Shown piece by piece: positions 48,316 to 62,905 of a stretch of DNA of 64,000 nt. Numbering within the stretch: the first letter of the stretch is position 1; the number at the start of each line of letters is the position of its first letter. The translations under genes were made by a program, and so were the position numbers. Source of the DNA: Phaeotremella fagi (lineage: Eukaryota > Basidiomycota > Tremellomycetes > Tremellales > Phaeotremellaceae). Below the pieces are notes generated by a model. It had not been told where the DNA came from, made no database searches, and saw only the letters and a program-made list of their open reading frames with translations. The stretch lies in contig BCHU01000005.1 of the NCBI GenBank assembly GCA_001599715.1, forward strand, positions 992,001-1,056,000, given 5' to 3'.

Positions 48316-49428
48316 CTATCGACGAACGTTGTTGTTGGTGTTCAAGTTGTTATCGTGAACTCTGTAACTTTGACCATTTTTATTTAAACCTTGTTCCATC
48401 GAGCTCATGTTTATCGAGGTGTCTGCGCTGTTTGCTGGATAAAATTGTGGGATTGAAATAGCCAACAACATGATGTAGGCGATACTAAAAGTATTCGTTA
48501 GTATATGGAAAACAATTTATCTTGAATTTGATGAACTTACAATTCAAACAATACTTGTAAAATCCAAAAAGCGGTGATGGATCTGACTGGAGCATTAAGA
48601 GATTGATCGAAAGTTTGAACAACTCTGTAAACAGCTACGATGACCAATGAAGCTGAAAGACCCAAAGCGTAAGCGGTTCCACGAACGTCGAGACCGAAAG
48701 TGAAATGAGTGAGAACAATGGCGATGATAGCGACGACGATGATACCTAAGGAGAAATCAGTATTAATCTCCCTTAACTTTTAAAAACATCACACTTACCG
48801 AGTGAAATAAGATTAGAAGCTTTACGGAGGGTGACGACAGTGTTCATTTTTGATGGATCGTCAATAGCACCACTGATAGTTGCACCACCAGCGATACCAG
48901 TAGCGATAGCCGCCAAAAGAGCCAATCTCATTAAAAGAGCCAATCGACTGACCCAACCTGGATACTGTTCTTTAGAAACGGCAGATCCAATATGTCTTTT
49001 CCAGATTTCAACAACTGGATCTAGGAGGAACAAGAAACCGATTGAGATGAGGATGAGTTCGGCGACTGGGCAAGAAATCAGTTATGGTACTTGTGTGAGC
49101 GGAGAAGATGGACTTACTGAGTAGACCTTCTGAGTAATCGGTTTTAGACATTATAGCTCTGATTACCAACATGACGATTCTGGCTGTAACGAAGATACTT
49201 GGTCGGAGGAGGATGATAGTTCGACTTTCTTTTTTAGCGAGTCTCCAGATGAGGACTGGGAGTGTAGCGACGTACTAAAAATATATGTTAGCTGTGTGAA
49301 GTGAAAAATAATGTCAAAGCGTAACTCACAAGAACGAGGAAGATGATAGATGGAGCTAGATCACTGCTAGTCGGCGCTGTGAATAGAGCACCGAGACCTG
49401 AAGCGGAGATTGCTGAACCTGTTGACAT
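48316..49428 (-). CDS. Fungal multi-pass (about seven-helix) membrane protein, DUF7702-like
   Basis: Four or five exons, about 300 residues. Start MSTGSAISASGLGALFTAPT. Hydrophobic segments include PSIIFLVLYVATLPVLIW, ILLRPSIFVTARIVMLVI, LLIAELILISIGFLFLLD, LALLMRLALLAAIATGIAGG, ISLGIIVVAIIAIVLTHF, AYALGLSASLVIVAVY and ILQVLFEFIAYIMLLAI, so six to seven helices. Small loops and a hydrophilic Asn-rich C-terminus (NNLNTNNNVRR) follow. The pattern fits fungal seven-transmembrane proteins of the DUF7702 type, whose function is unknown. It is probably in the plasma membrane or an internal membrane. No catalytic motif is seen. Confidence 0.8.
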
Positions 49429-50172
49429 TGTGTTTGGTTGGTTGGTTGGTTGGTGGTTAAGTTGATACTTTAGTTGTGTAAGGGATGGATTGATGATTTG
49501 TGTTTGGTTGAGTTGATGAAGAACTTTCCATCGTTGAATCTATTGTTTATATATCTATCGACGGTGATCATCTCGCTTCCCACTCCGTTGATAAAAAAGT
49601 TTCAAAAATATTTTTGTTGATAGTCGGTTCAGGTACAAGTGTGGTGTATGATTAAGTTGAGATATAGATAGATAGGTAGATTCGGATCTCGGAGTCAGCA
49701 TAGCCCTAGCTAGCTTATAATCTGTCTGTACCTGGTAGTAGTTGTACTCACGGGAACCGATAGATTGGGAGCCACTCCCACCGCTACCACCACAGTGGTT
49801 TCGCATTCATCTCGCTTCCGGTTTCGCTACAGTTAATGGGCGACGGGAGCAAATTTATTACATTGGGAATGACGTCATATCGCACGCGGTGAGGGTGTAC
49901 CAGTAAGGTCGATTTTGGCGATAACTTGAGCCATGCTTGTAGCTACTTGTACAAGTATAGCTGTAGCTGTAGCTGTAGCTATAGCCACATGGTGTAGGAT
50001 GCAAGTATATTGTATGTGTAAATGTACGTAGATTAAGCCAGAGTCTACGCCGACAGTGACGCAGTAGTCATCCCATTGAGGCTGAATCGTCTACCAATAC
50101 TGTCCAAGATCAATGCTGCATGCTAAATTCTATCTCTTCCAACTCTCCCACCTCCATCTGCCTCCCTCCTCC
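49429..50172. other. Long intergenic region with an AGCTGT repeat
   Basis: About 740 bp. It contains GGTTGGTTGGTTGG just before the start of the membrane-protein gene (on +, 49431-49453), and a short perfect AGCTGT/TAGCTG repeat at about 49959-49985. No gene is seen. Confidence 0.5.
49958..49986 (+). repeat. Short (TAGCTG)n repeat
   Basis: About four units of TAGCTG, flanked by TATAGC on each side so that the whole is a near-palindrome. It lies in the intergenic stretch between the membrane-protein and methyltransferase genes. Confidence 0.8.
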
Positions 50173-51009
50173 CTACTTCCAACAAAGATGTTCAAGCGTA
50201 ACAATAGCCGACCAAGAACCCCTAACCTCCATCCAATCCCTCCACTCCTTAACCATCAACTCCAATTCCTCCCTCTCACCCAACCCCTTCCCAATCACCC
50301 AATCCCTAAAACTATCTTCCGAACACCTCTTGATCCATTGTTCACCCCAAACCCGTCCCCCCTCACCTTGATAAACATCAAACCCAAACCTCCTCTCCAC
50401 TGATTTGAATAAATTCGATTGATCGAAAATTTGATATAATGCACTGGCTTGTTGAGGGATTGTACCTGATTCATACGTCCTTTCAACTATCAATTCGAAC
50501 ATTCGATTAACGTTTTTAAAGAACGGATACATCTGATGACCACCATAATCAGGTTTCCCATCACGAAACGCGATCAATCCACCTTTCTTCGTAACCCTAT
50601 CCAATTCTTTCAAAGCGGCACCAACAGTGTCAATCGGTAAATGAATGAAAACCTGATGTGAAAACACTATATCGAAATACCCATCGGTGAACCCCTCAAG
50701 ATTATATAAATCACCAACTTGGAATTCGATGTTGTTTATATGGGCATAAGTGGTTTTAGCTGTGTTGACTACCAACTCTGACTGATCTATTCCAACGACT
50801 TGACCATTTTCACCGACGTACGAGACGAAACCTTGAGTGATGGATCCAGGTCCACAACCGATATCTAAAATCTTCATTCCAGGTTTGATGTGTGGAAGGA
50901 GGAATTGGGCATGGGTAGCTGCTGTTCTTTGGGAATGACCTTTGACGGTTTCAGCTGAATGACCGTGGGTGTATGTTGAGATTGGAGTTTCTGTAGAAGT
51001 CGAAGTCAT
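50173..51009 (-). CDS. SAM-dependent methyltransferase (UbiE/COQ5-like fold)
   Basis: A single exon of 278 residues, unusual among these intron-rich neighbours. Start MTSTSTETPISTYTHGHSAE; the SAM motif I is KILDIGCGPGSITQGF (about residues 50-65), acidic motif II VVGIDQSE, motif III FQVGDLYNL, then DIVFSHQVFIHLP and LDRVTKKGGLIAFRDG. The second half (SNLFKSVERRFGFDVYQGEG and RGSWSAIVTLEHLCWK) is typical of a fungal class of small-molecule methyltransferases. The substrate is unknown. The frame extends upstream to 51159, but the ATG at 51009 sits right before the conserved part. It is on the same strand as ADA2, 160 bp downstream of its stop. Confidence 0.85.
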   Translation of the reverse strand: MTSTSTETPISTYTHGHSAETVKGHSQRTAATHAQFLLPHIKPGMKILDIGCGPGSITQGFVSYVGENGQVVGIDQSELVVNTAKTTYAHINNIEFQVGDLYNLEGFTDGYFDIVFSHQVFIHLPIDTVGAALKELDRVTKKGGLIAFRDGKPDYGGHQMYPFFKNVNRMFELIVERTYESGTIPQQASALYQIFDQSNLFKSVERRFGFDVYQGEGGRVWGEQWIKRCSEDSFRDWVIGKGLGEREELELMVKEWRDWMEVRGSWSAIVTLEHLCWK

Positions 51010-51168
51010 CTTGGATGGATGTTTGAAATCAAACCTCTCATCCAATAAATTACATCTTATATACGCTAACCCAGGCCGACGGGTGTCATCGGCTCCAAAT
51101 TCTAAAATTAAACACCACATCTCGGTCTTTGAAAAACCCAAATGCATATGCAAAGTCACTACTATTAT

Positions 51169-53652
51169 CTACGGTGAACTACCTCCAACCCCATTAACTC
51201 TCATCTCATGAGTCACAGGTGGTGGGATCATCCCATTGACCCCAGCCCCAGTCCCAGTCCCATCGTTAGGATTTCCAGTGCCATTAGGTAAAGCCTTAGC
51301 CAAAGGGTCATAAGCCAAACACAGCATTCCGTTTGATACTAAAAAATCGAAAATCCTTCCTGATTTGTTAACGTCGATTTTCATCATTTTCCTATAAAGT
51401 TGGAAATCAATTAGTGACCATATTCTAGAAGAGTTGACTTTGAACCCACCTCGCATCACGTCTTTTCAAATACCCTTTCCTACGTTCATTCTCTCTGATA
51501 TATTGTTCTTTGATCGCCAAGTAAGGCCTGGGGAGGACTCTCAATGTCGAACATAGATTCTGTTCTTCTGAAGAAAGTAGATCAAGTGATTGAGCGTTAG
51601 CGAGGTTAAGTGGTGTAGCTAAACATTCCGATCAGTCACTCTAAAACAATCAAAAGAAATACCCGACGACATACGCGGCTTCCTTCCAGGAATTTTAGGC
51701 GTCCCGTCTCTACTTGAGTTAATAGATAATCCCTTATCAGGAGGAGGTGTGATTCCCAAATGTAAAAATCGGTGTTGACCAGCATTAACCCGTCCACCTG
51801 TCGTTGGTATAACCTCTCGTTCTCTAGGTAAAACAGGTCGATAACCTTGTCTAGCAGATTTAGCGTTATCATAAACTTCAGCTTCAGGTCCTGTCGTAAT
51901 CCCGACCCGTCGATATTCTTGTAGTTCAACGATTCTTTTTCGAAGATTTTGTTCGTCTAGACGTAATCAGATCAGATCAGTTTGACTCGCGACTCACATA
52001 TCAGACCCTCTATCAGAACTTCGAAATCTTGGGCTGTTTGCATCTTTGCAAAGACTTTATAACGCTGTATCAATTCTCTTTCTTCTTTCGGTCGTTTCCT
52101 ATCGTTCGCAAGGATCTTACACCAGGTCAGCCAATTCCAAAAAGATTCCCCAACCCACCTTTTTATGTTCAGTCAAACCCCTATCAAAGATAATCTCTTT
52201 GGCTTCCTCTCTCTTATCAAGTTTAGAGAAATAAATCTGCAACATTGCCAATTTAACTTCCAACTCGTCTTCATCCTCGATATCGATCACTGGTTCTTTA
52301 GCCTTTTTCTTTCCTTTTTTCGATGAAGACGAACTCGAAACGGCGTTTAATTGTTTGATATCAGGTTTCTGAGGTGACGAATTCGGTGATTGAGATCCAC
52401 TAGCTTCAGGTCGATCTTGAGTGATATCAATGATTTCTTCCTTGACTTTGATATCCTTTTCGACGTTCTCTTCCTTGACGTCGTCATCACCATTTTCTTC
52501 ATCACCTTCCTCTTCTTGGTTGTCATCTCGACCCATTCCAGTGACTTCAGCTTCTGGCTGTTCATCACCACCGTATTTGAAGACTAGACCGAATTCCATA
52601 TCTTTAACCGCCATTTCAGCTTCGTTCTCGACTTCATGTTCAAATTCTAATCTTCCGGGCATGTAACCTCCAATTTCGTGGTTTGTAGGTGCAGATACCA
52701 GGGGTGCAACAGCTGAGGTGCTGAGAGCTATCCACAAGGTTAGATTTGTTGACTGTTCTTGTTGCCGATCCACTTACCCTGGGGTTTACGCATTTCTTCA
52801 ATTCTAGCTTTTTTCTTGATTTGGAATTCGTCTGGATCGACGTCAAATATTTTATCCATAGGCTTCAAGAGTTTAGCTTAAACAACAATTCAGACTTACG
52901 GGCATAAACTCCCTCCTTCTCTTTTTGGTCACACCTTCAACATCTCCATGTTCACCTAGATGAATTTCCTCGACGTCCATCATGACTTCTCCTCCACCCC
53001 CCGAAATCTCTTTACCATCTTTGTCAACACCTAAATAAACTTCTAGATAATGTCTCTCGCAATCCTCTTTAGTTCTAGTCCCGACGTGTTCAGCTGCTTC
53101 CACCCAGTTGCCTAGACCGTTTTGTATCAATCCAGAGATCAACAATAGTTCTTCGTCAGCTCCCCAATCCTCTGTAAATATTGGTTTAGAATGTTGTTCC
53201 TGTTACAAGTCAGTTGTTGAAAATGATTATACAGTGCTAGGGTATACTTACAACAACCTTATAAGGATGCCAAGCTTTGTGACGTTGAATTTCTTTCCCC
53301 TCTGAGAAACACGCGGGACAAAGATCAACTTCTTCACATTCTGGAGCTGCACATTTGATTCTAACGGTATGAGTTATGTCGAGTGCACCTAAGGTGTGTT
53401 AAAAGGGGTAAGAGGGCCAAAAAAAACGTAAAACGTACAGACATCACAAGTATACTTGATACCTAAAATAGAAGATTAGCAAATTTCTGCTATGAATTAC
53501 AAGGTAAATAGAAGGGTCAGGTAACATACCAGGCTCAGGACCTGAGGATCTAGAGTTAATCGATGGATACTTCGCAAACTCGAACCAAACTCACCAGCTC
53601 TATCCTCAGGTTGATTCGGATCTTTACGAACCCTCCTCTGAGTTACTGTCAT
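51169..53652 (-). CDS. ADA2: Transcriptional adaptor Ada2 (SAGA complex)
   Basis: Nine or more exons. The first exon gives [19 protein letters not shown], then the ZZ zinc finger ([36 protein letters not shown]) with the Cys pairs in place, and the SANT domain ([40 protein letters not shown]). A long disordered, acidic middle ([12 protein letters not shown] and Lys-rich patches) follows, then [14 protein letters not shown] helices and a C-terminal SWIRM end with [17 protein letters not shown]. Ada2 stimulates the acetyltransferase Gcn5 in SAGA and related complexes, in the nucleus. After SWIRM there is an extra Pro/Gly-rich tail ([17 protein letters not shown]). It is divergent from the amine oxidase gene across about 630 bp. 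Confidence 0.92.
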
Positions 53653-54283
53653 GACTCAAAAACGTATGTATCCCGATCCTCCAAAGGACCGGGGTAATAA
53701 CTTTTAAATCTTTACGTCAAACCAGGTGTTAGTCGGACAAGATCCTTTCCAGAGGTTGGTGATGAGGTTGGATGACAAATCTGCGATAGGTTTATTCGGA
53801 ATTAAGTTGTGGATGTGGATCTGTTGTTGACTATTGGAATATTGAGGTAGATGACAAGTAGAAATTGCTGTTACTGAGGATATCTGATGTCTGGGATGAG
53901 AACCAAACAAAAGGTTCGAGAGATATCAAACGGAAGTTCTTGTTAGAACTGCAGATATTTTTGTGGTGAATCCTTTGGGATAGTGTACTTTTGTGTACTA
54001 CCAGTTGATATGAAGGATCCAATCAGTGTATACTAGTAGCAAAAATATAGATAAGAAGAGAGTAAGGTGAAGGTGTTGTTACTAGAAGCATGTACAAGTA
54101 TGCATTTAATGTGACAACATGGGGTCTCCATTCTACGTCGTAATCCCGCGGTGAGTTATCATGTGGCAGCAGAGAGTTTGAGACTCGGACCGATACCGGA
54201 AAGATAGCCTCCACATCCATCGCATCCACTTGGGGTACAAATACGAGTACAGACCCCAGCGTAAACCACACTCACGCACCACA
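53653..54283. other. Divergent intergenic region between ADA2 and the amine oxidase
   Basis: About 630 bp with two promoters. TGGCAGC near 54163 resembles the GCCAC-type element. No gene is seen; ORFs on the minus strand at 53704-54271 are not supported. Confidence 0.5.
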
Positions 54284-55888
54284 ATGTCCCAATCAAAGAT
54301 ATTCGATACAATAATCCTAGGAGCAGGTTGGTCAGGCGTAGTAACAGCCCGTGAACTATCTTCGAAAGGCTATTCAGTTCTAGTTCTAGAAGCGAGAGAT
54401 CGGATTGGTGGTAGAGCCAAGACTTGGGTCAACTCCACTGGTGAAATCAAGATTGATACTGGTTGCAGTTGGATTCATGGTTATAAAGAGGGGAATCCGA
54501 CTCGAGGAATCGCTAAGGAATTAGGTGTTGTGAGTGGATCTCTATGAAATCTTTATTGTCGCTGACACATAGAAGACCGCTCATTTACCTAAACCCGCTG
54601 AAGGTGTCATTTATGGTCCAGACGGTAGGTCATCTTGAGATTGTATTGCGAGACATACTGAATAAATTCTTCAGGTCCCCTCTCGTCCTCTCTCGCAGCC
54701 TCACTTCGAAACTCCCTTTCCTCAGCTCAAGCAGCTCTCAAAACACCCTACCCAGCACCTGATCCAAAAATCTCCCTCGCTTCAGGACTCTTCTCATCAG
54801 ATTCACTTCTATACAAACAAGACGGTAAAGCAGACGTATCAACCGATCTCAACACAACCTCACCAGCTGATCCAAACATCAAATCCACTACGTCCTCCAC
54901 CGAATCCAACAAGACTCTAGTTGAAGGTCTAGCACGTATGCTAGAAGTTCCACTCGGTCTCAAACTCGAGAAAGCCTCACTTAAATGGTCAGGATGGGAA
55001 TCATCGACTAATTTCGCTGGTTCCGACGCAGCCCCCGAAGGTGGATATGAATCTCTCGTCAATAAAGTTGCGGAAGCTTCCAAATCAACTGGAACAGTTT
55101 ATAAACTTTCAACTAAAGTGACAGGGATCCAAGACGGTTCAGAAATCATCGTCAAAACTTCTAACGGTGATATCTATAAATCCAAAACTGTTGTCAACAC
55201 AATTCCGTTAGGAGTTTTGAAAACCCTCCCAGAAGATTTTTACTCTCCAAAACTTTCTAGTGGATTACAAGGAATCGTTCAAGGTGTTCATGTTGGTGTG
55301 CTGGAGAAATTACTGTTACATTACGATGAAGCATGGTGGCCTAAAGCTTCTTCGACCGGTTCATACACTTTCTTACCTACTACTCAAACAACTCCAAATG
55401 CCAATTCAAGTGTATCAGAGATCTTCAATTCATCCACTATCATCTGTGCAAATTTCTATTCTGGATCCCTACCAAACCCAACTCCAACTTTACTCTCCTA
55501 TCTCTCAGAAACCCCAGCGACACTCTTGTTACGAAACCACTCCCAAAAAGAGATAACCGATGGTTACCATCAATTCTTAATCTCCCGATTCGGTTCCGGG
55601 CTCGAATCAAAAAACATCCCAGAACCAAAAGAAACAGGATTGACCAATTGGTTGATTGATGAATTCTCTTTAGGAGCGACGACGACTCCATCGATCATCA
55701 GTGAGAACGGTGAGCGATCACCACTTGATTTCAAGGAATTGTCTCGACCTGTTTGGGAAGGTCGATTGGGTTTCGCGGGTGAACATACGGAGATTGATCA
55801 TAGGGGTAGTGTGGCTGGTGCTGTTGTTAGTGGTTTCAGAGAGGCGGCTAGAGTTGATAGATTGTTGATCAAGTTGGCAGAGGCTTAG
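54284..55888 (+). CDS. Flavin-containing amine oxidase (polyamine oxidase type)
   Basis: Three exons (donors GTGAGT and GTAGGT). The FAD-binding start is DTIILGAGWSGVVTARELSS with VLVLEARDRIGGRAKTW, the classic dinucleotide plus GG motif. DTGCSWIHGYKEGNP follows, then ALEKA-like LKLEKASLKWSGWES and YESLVNK. KTVVNTIPLGVLKTL is the oxidase substrate-domain segment. The C-terminal FAD segment is RLGFAGEHTEIDHRGSVAGA. A Ser/Thr-rich insertion of about 60 residues lies before the substrate domain. The family oxidises polyamines such as spermine or N-acetylpolyamines, giving hydrogen peroxide. No signal peptide is seen; the end is LLIKLAEA, with no clear peroxisomal tripeptide. Confidence 0.88.
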
Positions 55889-56265
55889 TGGGTGATGGTA
55901 TGGTGTTTTGGTTCTTCTCTACAGTTTTGCGGGTTTTTTTATGTTTCAGATCCAAATATGCAATAGACAAATTCAGATGTGATTGTTCAGTTGGTTGCAA
56001 TTCAATGCCATGGACTAGATTCACGAAGTCTAACCGCTTATCATCAACGAGTCATTTTCTTTCTTATCATCATTCATTCTCCTCTCAGAATTTGCGTGAT
56101 TCTCACGGACAACTCGAAAAAGTGAATCGCAATATATTGTCGAAGATCAAACATCAATCAAAATAATTCAAAAACGTAGAGATAAAGATCAAATGCATTC
56201 CAAATAACGCAGAACACATAATATCTAGATCCCTAAAGACCAAAGTCCCAGCTTAAAACCTAAAT
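55889..56265. other. Convergent intergenic region
   Basis: 377 bp between the 3' ends of the amine oxidase and RPS20. Nothing recognised. Confidence 0.45.
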
Positions 56266-56783
56266 TTAAGCAGCGATGGTAACCTCGACCTCAACTCCTG
56301 GTTCGAGAGAGATAGAAGTCTAATCAGGAAACGTTAGTAAAGCCAACACGAGAAGCAACGACAAAGACATACGATTTGTTTAACGACGTCAGCAGATGAG
56401 TTGAGGTCGATCAAACGTTTGTGGATTCTCATTTCGTATCTGTCCCAAGTTTTTGAACCTTCACCACATGGGCTGTTCATCTAAATTAGCATAAAGTAAA
56501 GAGTGAAGAAGGGTTAACCTACGTCTTTCTGGTGGTGTGTTTAAGAACTTTGGTTGGGAGTCTAACTGGACCTTTAACACGGAGATCCTTGTCCTTGGCA
56601 CGGGTGATGAGATCACCACAGACTATTTCGTTTGTCAGACTATCACATCAAACGTTAAATGAGAGGAAAGATAGACATACACTTCTCGAGGTTCTTGACG
56701 TTACGGGAAGTCAAGGTGATTCTGATCTTGTGGATCTTGGCAGCTGGAGCGCCGGATTTCTCGAAATCTTCTTTAGAAGCCAT
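56266..56783 (-). CDS. RPS20: 40S ribosomal protein S20 (uS10)
   Basis: Several short exons encode about 118 residues: [94 protein letters not shown] and a C-terminus [12 protein letters not shown]. This matches ribosomal protein uS10 over its whole length. The protein is in the head of the 40S subunit. The order [24 protein letters not shown] and the valine-rich end are diagnostic. The first junction is confident from frame; the second uses a GTATGT donor near 56690. Upstream, a pyrimidine-poor A/G tract on + (CTTTTCTC-type on -) fits the polypyrimidine leader of ribosomal genes. Confidence 0.93.
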
Positions 56784-57058
56784 TTTGTTGGGATTTATTG
56801 TTTGGTGGTTGGTGGTACTGGGTAATACGTAGATGGGATAGCGACTGTGGCTTGTAAAGCTGGCTAAGTGACTATTCCTAGAGAAAAGAAAAGAGAAAGA
56901 GGAAAAGGAGGAAAAAGAGAAAGCAAGGGACGAAGAGAATTTCGATGTTTTGTAATTACGTGTCATTTTGTTATTTTTTTCTTTCGCTTATCAAAATTTG
57001 TTGTTCACATAATTATTTGACTTCGATACTTGGATTTAACTACATACATACATCCAAA

Positions 57059-57649
57059 ATGGTCAGATTAATCACCCACAACATGTTAACATGTCACGTC
57101 AGTGAGTCCAACCAGTCTAAACGATATATACTAATCAACACCCAACCCAACAGAGAACTGCACCAAAGACAATTTCCCATTGATATTCGCCGATGTAGAA
57201 CTAGTGATCAGGGAAGCTCCAGAGAATCTTGAATTCATTCAAAGATTCTTACCTAAATTAGATTGGAACGCTTTAGTTGATACAGCCAGATCTGTATGTT
57301 ATTATTCATCTTTCTCCTTGCAGTGTTGGTACTGATGTCTATGCAATAGCTCGGTGATACTTCTTTACCTGATACGATGCCTGCTTCACCGCTATCTGAA
57401 GATCAATTACGTGCTTTACATCATGTTCTGCTTGAGGTCAGTTAGCTGTTGCTTATTGTCGGATTTGTGATGTAACTGATGACATTTGTACTTAGATGCA
57501 CGTAGAGGAAGGTTCGATGAATTGTCAAGGTTGTGGACATGTTTATCCAATTTCAAACGGGATACCGAACATGGTAAGCCAATCATGAATCTTTAACGTT
57601 CATACTGACACTACCGTAGCTATTGGCAGAACATGAAGTTGGTAGATGA
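57059..57649 (+). CDS. TRM112: Methyltransferase activator Trm112
   Basis: Five exons. The start is MVRLITHNMLTCHV; the first intron donor is the GTGAGT after CACGTCA, which yields HVKNCTKDNFPLIF. Then ADVELVIREAPENLEFIQRF, LPKLDWNALVDTARS, ALHHVLLEMHVEEGSMNCQG and CGHVYPISNGIPNMLLAEHE. The single zinc finger (two pairs of Cys: one from TCHV/NCTK, one in NCQGCG) is as in Trm112. It activates Trm9, Trm11, Mtq2 and Bud23, methylating tRNA, eRF1 and rRNA. End at GGTAGATGA, position 57649. It converges on PFS2, about 110 bp away. Confidence 0.93.
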
Positions 57650-57761
57650 GAATAGCTTTTAGTATCCGTAACAACATTTGTAAAAACATAACGAGATGTA
57701 ACGACTAAGGAATACATTATATATAATTCATCGTTATTTCAGAACCAAAAACCTGGTTTCA

Positions 57762-59797
57762 TTATCGACGACCATAATTCTGTCCCCCACCGTTGTAACC
57801 GCCAGATTGACCATGACCAGGTGGACCTTGTCTATTGAATCCCCCTCCACCCCCGTTCCTCCTATTCTGGTTTTGATTCTGATTCTGATTCTGATTCTGG
57901 TTCTGACTACTATCACCACCAACCTGTCGTAACATTTCGTTCTGACTTGGAAGTGGTCCTGACATCCTTTGGAATCCACCACCAGATGGAATCAGCATCG
58001 GATCTTGTGGTCGACTTCCAAATCCTGGTAAAACCGCTGCCGGTTGTCTACTCGATAAACCAGGCAATTGATTGTTATTGCTGAAATTCGATAATCCAGG
58101 TAAACCAGGTAAACTCCCCGCACCACCAATGTTATCCTCATCATCACCTCGACTTCTTTTATTCGGTCTCTCATCGACCTGATACACAGGAACAGTGTTG
58201 TTGTTATGTTCGAATTTCATTCCCATAGCCTTCTCCTCCCCGATATGCCATCTATCATTTTCATGACCGCCAACAGGTCTAGCTCTTGACCAGAATCTAG
58301 CGGTGAAATCTTTCGAACCTGAACATAACAGATGGCCTAGGGGATGGAAGGATAATGAGAAAACGGCGTCTTCGTGGGCTGCTTCTAATTTGGTTGTTGG
58401 TTTTGATGGGTCCGGGGAGAGGAGTGACCAGTAGATGATTGAACCGGCTGCGTCTCCTGAACAGAGGATCGAATGGTGGATTGGATGCCATTCTATACCT
58501 GTTTATTTGTGTTAGTTGGAGTCTCAGTTTTAGGTTTAGTTCGGCCTACAATTGATCTCCTTGGTATGCCCTTTCATCGCTTCCAATTCTCTAAACGTCC
58601 TGATATCGAATAACCTAACCATCCCATCTCCTCCTGCTGTTGCTACCAAATGTCCATCTGGACCCCATTTTGTCGAATTAACGGTCGATTTATGGGAATG
58701 CCTGGAGACGAGTTAGTCGATGGTCCATTTCACGTCACTTACAATGTACTCAGATCTTTTCCTGTCCTTGGATCCCAGAATTTTACCAACATATCTTTAC
58801 TTCCTGACACAACCAATCCCTTTGTAGGATGCCAATCTACACATCTAACATCCCATCCATGACCTAAACAACGTTAATAGCCATTTAACACCAATATAAA
58901 TCTCACTGACCAGATAAAATCCTTTCCTCCCTTGCCTCTCTATAACTCCAAATCTTGACCAAACCATCATCACCCCCAGTGACGAATCTTTCGTCATTAG
59001 GACTGAAACCTACACCATGGCAAGCTTCTCTGTGTGCCTGGAACCCATGGATATTAGTCAAATGCGGTGTGAAATATTTGACAACTCCAGATTTATCAGC
59101 TGAGATCAACGCTTGACCTGAATTCGAATATTCGAAACATCTGATTGAATCGTCGTGCACTTGGGTGATGGATTCGTAGTTGAACGAATTACCGTTCCAT
59201 AAGGTGAATTGACCTTTATCGTTGCCCGTGAGTAATCTTCTTGAATCCGGTGTCCACTGGTGGGTTTAACTTTTGTTAGGTCTGGTATGGGGGATATGAC
59301 TTTGTGTGACTCACTTTGACTACTCTGGTGGGAGATCTTTCTTTGTTGATTGAGGTGTGGACGAATTGGTCGCATATGGATGTAGATGGATTTAAACGTA
59401 AAGCAGCGGCAGGTAGAAGCTTGTATTCATTAATATGATTTACTGTTAAAGAAATTAGAAACCACTTACATGAATGAGATCAGATGGATTTGGATGTATT
59501 GCATTAACGAAATCAGGTATAGATTTCAATTTAGTGATCTAGTCAAAAGTCAATCAGAATACCAACACAACCACCAACCTGTCTCCATTTCTGTATACCA
59601 CCCATATAATCAACTGTCTTTCTGGGTTTATATTTCCTGTTCCTGTTATCACCACCATGTTTAGTTACTGCAGCTTGATAGGCAGCTTGTTCCAAGACCT
59701 CTTCGTTATCTGGATGATTCGGTTCGAGATATCTCTCTGGTTTCCATGTATCTGGACCCCTTGATGGACCTGCGACAGGTTGAGCTACTTGAGCCAT
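57762..59797 (-). CDS. PFS2: Cleavage/polyadenylation factor Pfs2 (WDR33 family)
   Basis: A multi-exon WD-repeat protein. Start [20 protein letters not shown]; the N-terminal motif [15 protein letters not shown] is typical of WDR33/Pfs2. Blades include [100 protein letters not shown] and [20 protein letters not shown]. The C-terminus is disordered: first [20 protein letters not shown], then a Gln-Asn repeat and a Gly/Arg tail. In the yeast CPF this protein scaffolds the poly(A) signal-recognition module; it is nuclear. It is divergent from ABD1. Confidence 0.93.
57865..57907 (-). repeat. (GATTCT)n repeat encoding Gln-Asn in PFS2
   Basis: About six hexamer units on the + strand, TTCTGA type, encode a QN repeat near the PFS2 C-terminus. 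Perfect units suggest recent slippage. Confidence 0.85.
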
Positions 59798-60252
59798 GGC
59801 GGGAGGGGGGACGATGTGTACGATGTGATGGGATGTTGGAGGAAGAAGGAAGACTTTGAGGTTGAATATGAGTTGCTGGTACACTTACTTTAGTTGCGGG
59901 TTTTTATTAAAACGCCGTGTCGATGTGTTGACTGTGCGTGAGTAACAAAATTGCCACATTGCACTCACTTCTATCAACAACAACAAATCTTTCTCTTTTA
60001 TTCTACTTCTACTTTTATTCTTTTCATTTTTTACCTTCCATTCACATATCAACACATCACAAACAGATAACCGAGATCTGTCAATACACACAATGAATCA
60101 ATAGATATCAATTCATCGCCCTACAAGGGTTTCTTTGTCATCAATCATCCTAAACAAATCAATAACAATAACAAAAACAATAACAAATTTGCCGCGTCAT
60201 CAAATTTTCAGTCTCTTCTATATATCAACATCAATACCAATACTCATCAACC
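59798..60252. promoter_or_regulatory. Divergent promoter between PFS2 and ABD1
   Basis: 455 bp between the two start codons. TTGCCACATTGCACTC near 59950 matches the GCCAC element; AATAACAATAACAAAAACAA tract lies in the ABD1 leader near 60160. Confidence 0.55.

Positions 60253-62905
<2,653 letters not shown>

Noticed and set aside
50113..50403. Plus-strand ORF of 96 residues over the methyltransferase 3' end
   Set aside because: Mirror of a well-supported enzyme; Pro/Leu-rich due to the opposite strand.
53704..54271. Chain of minus ORFs between ADA2 and the amine oxidase
   Set aside because: They do not join by splice signals, and composition is that of a spacer.
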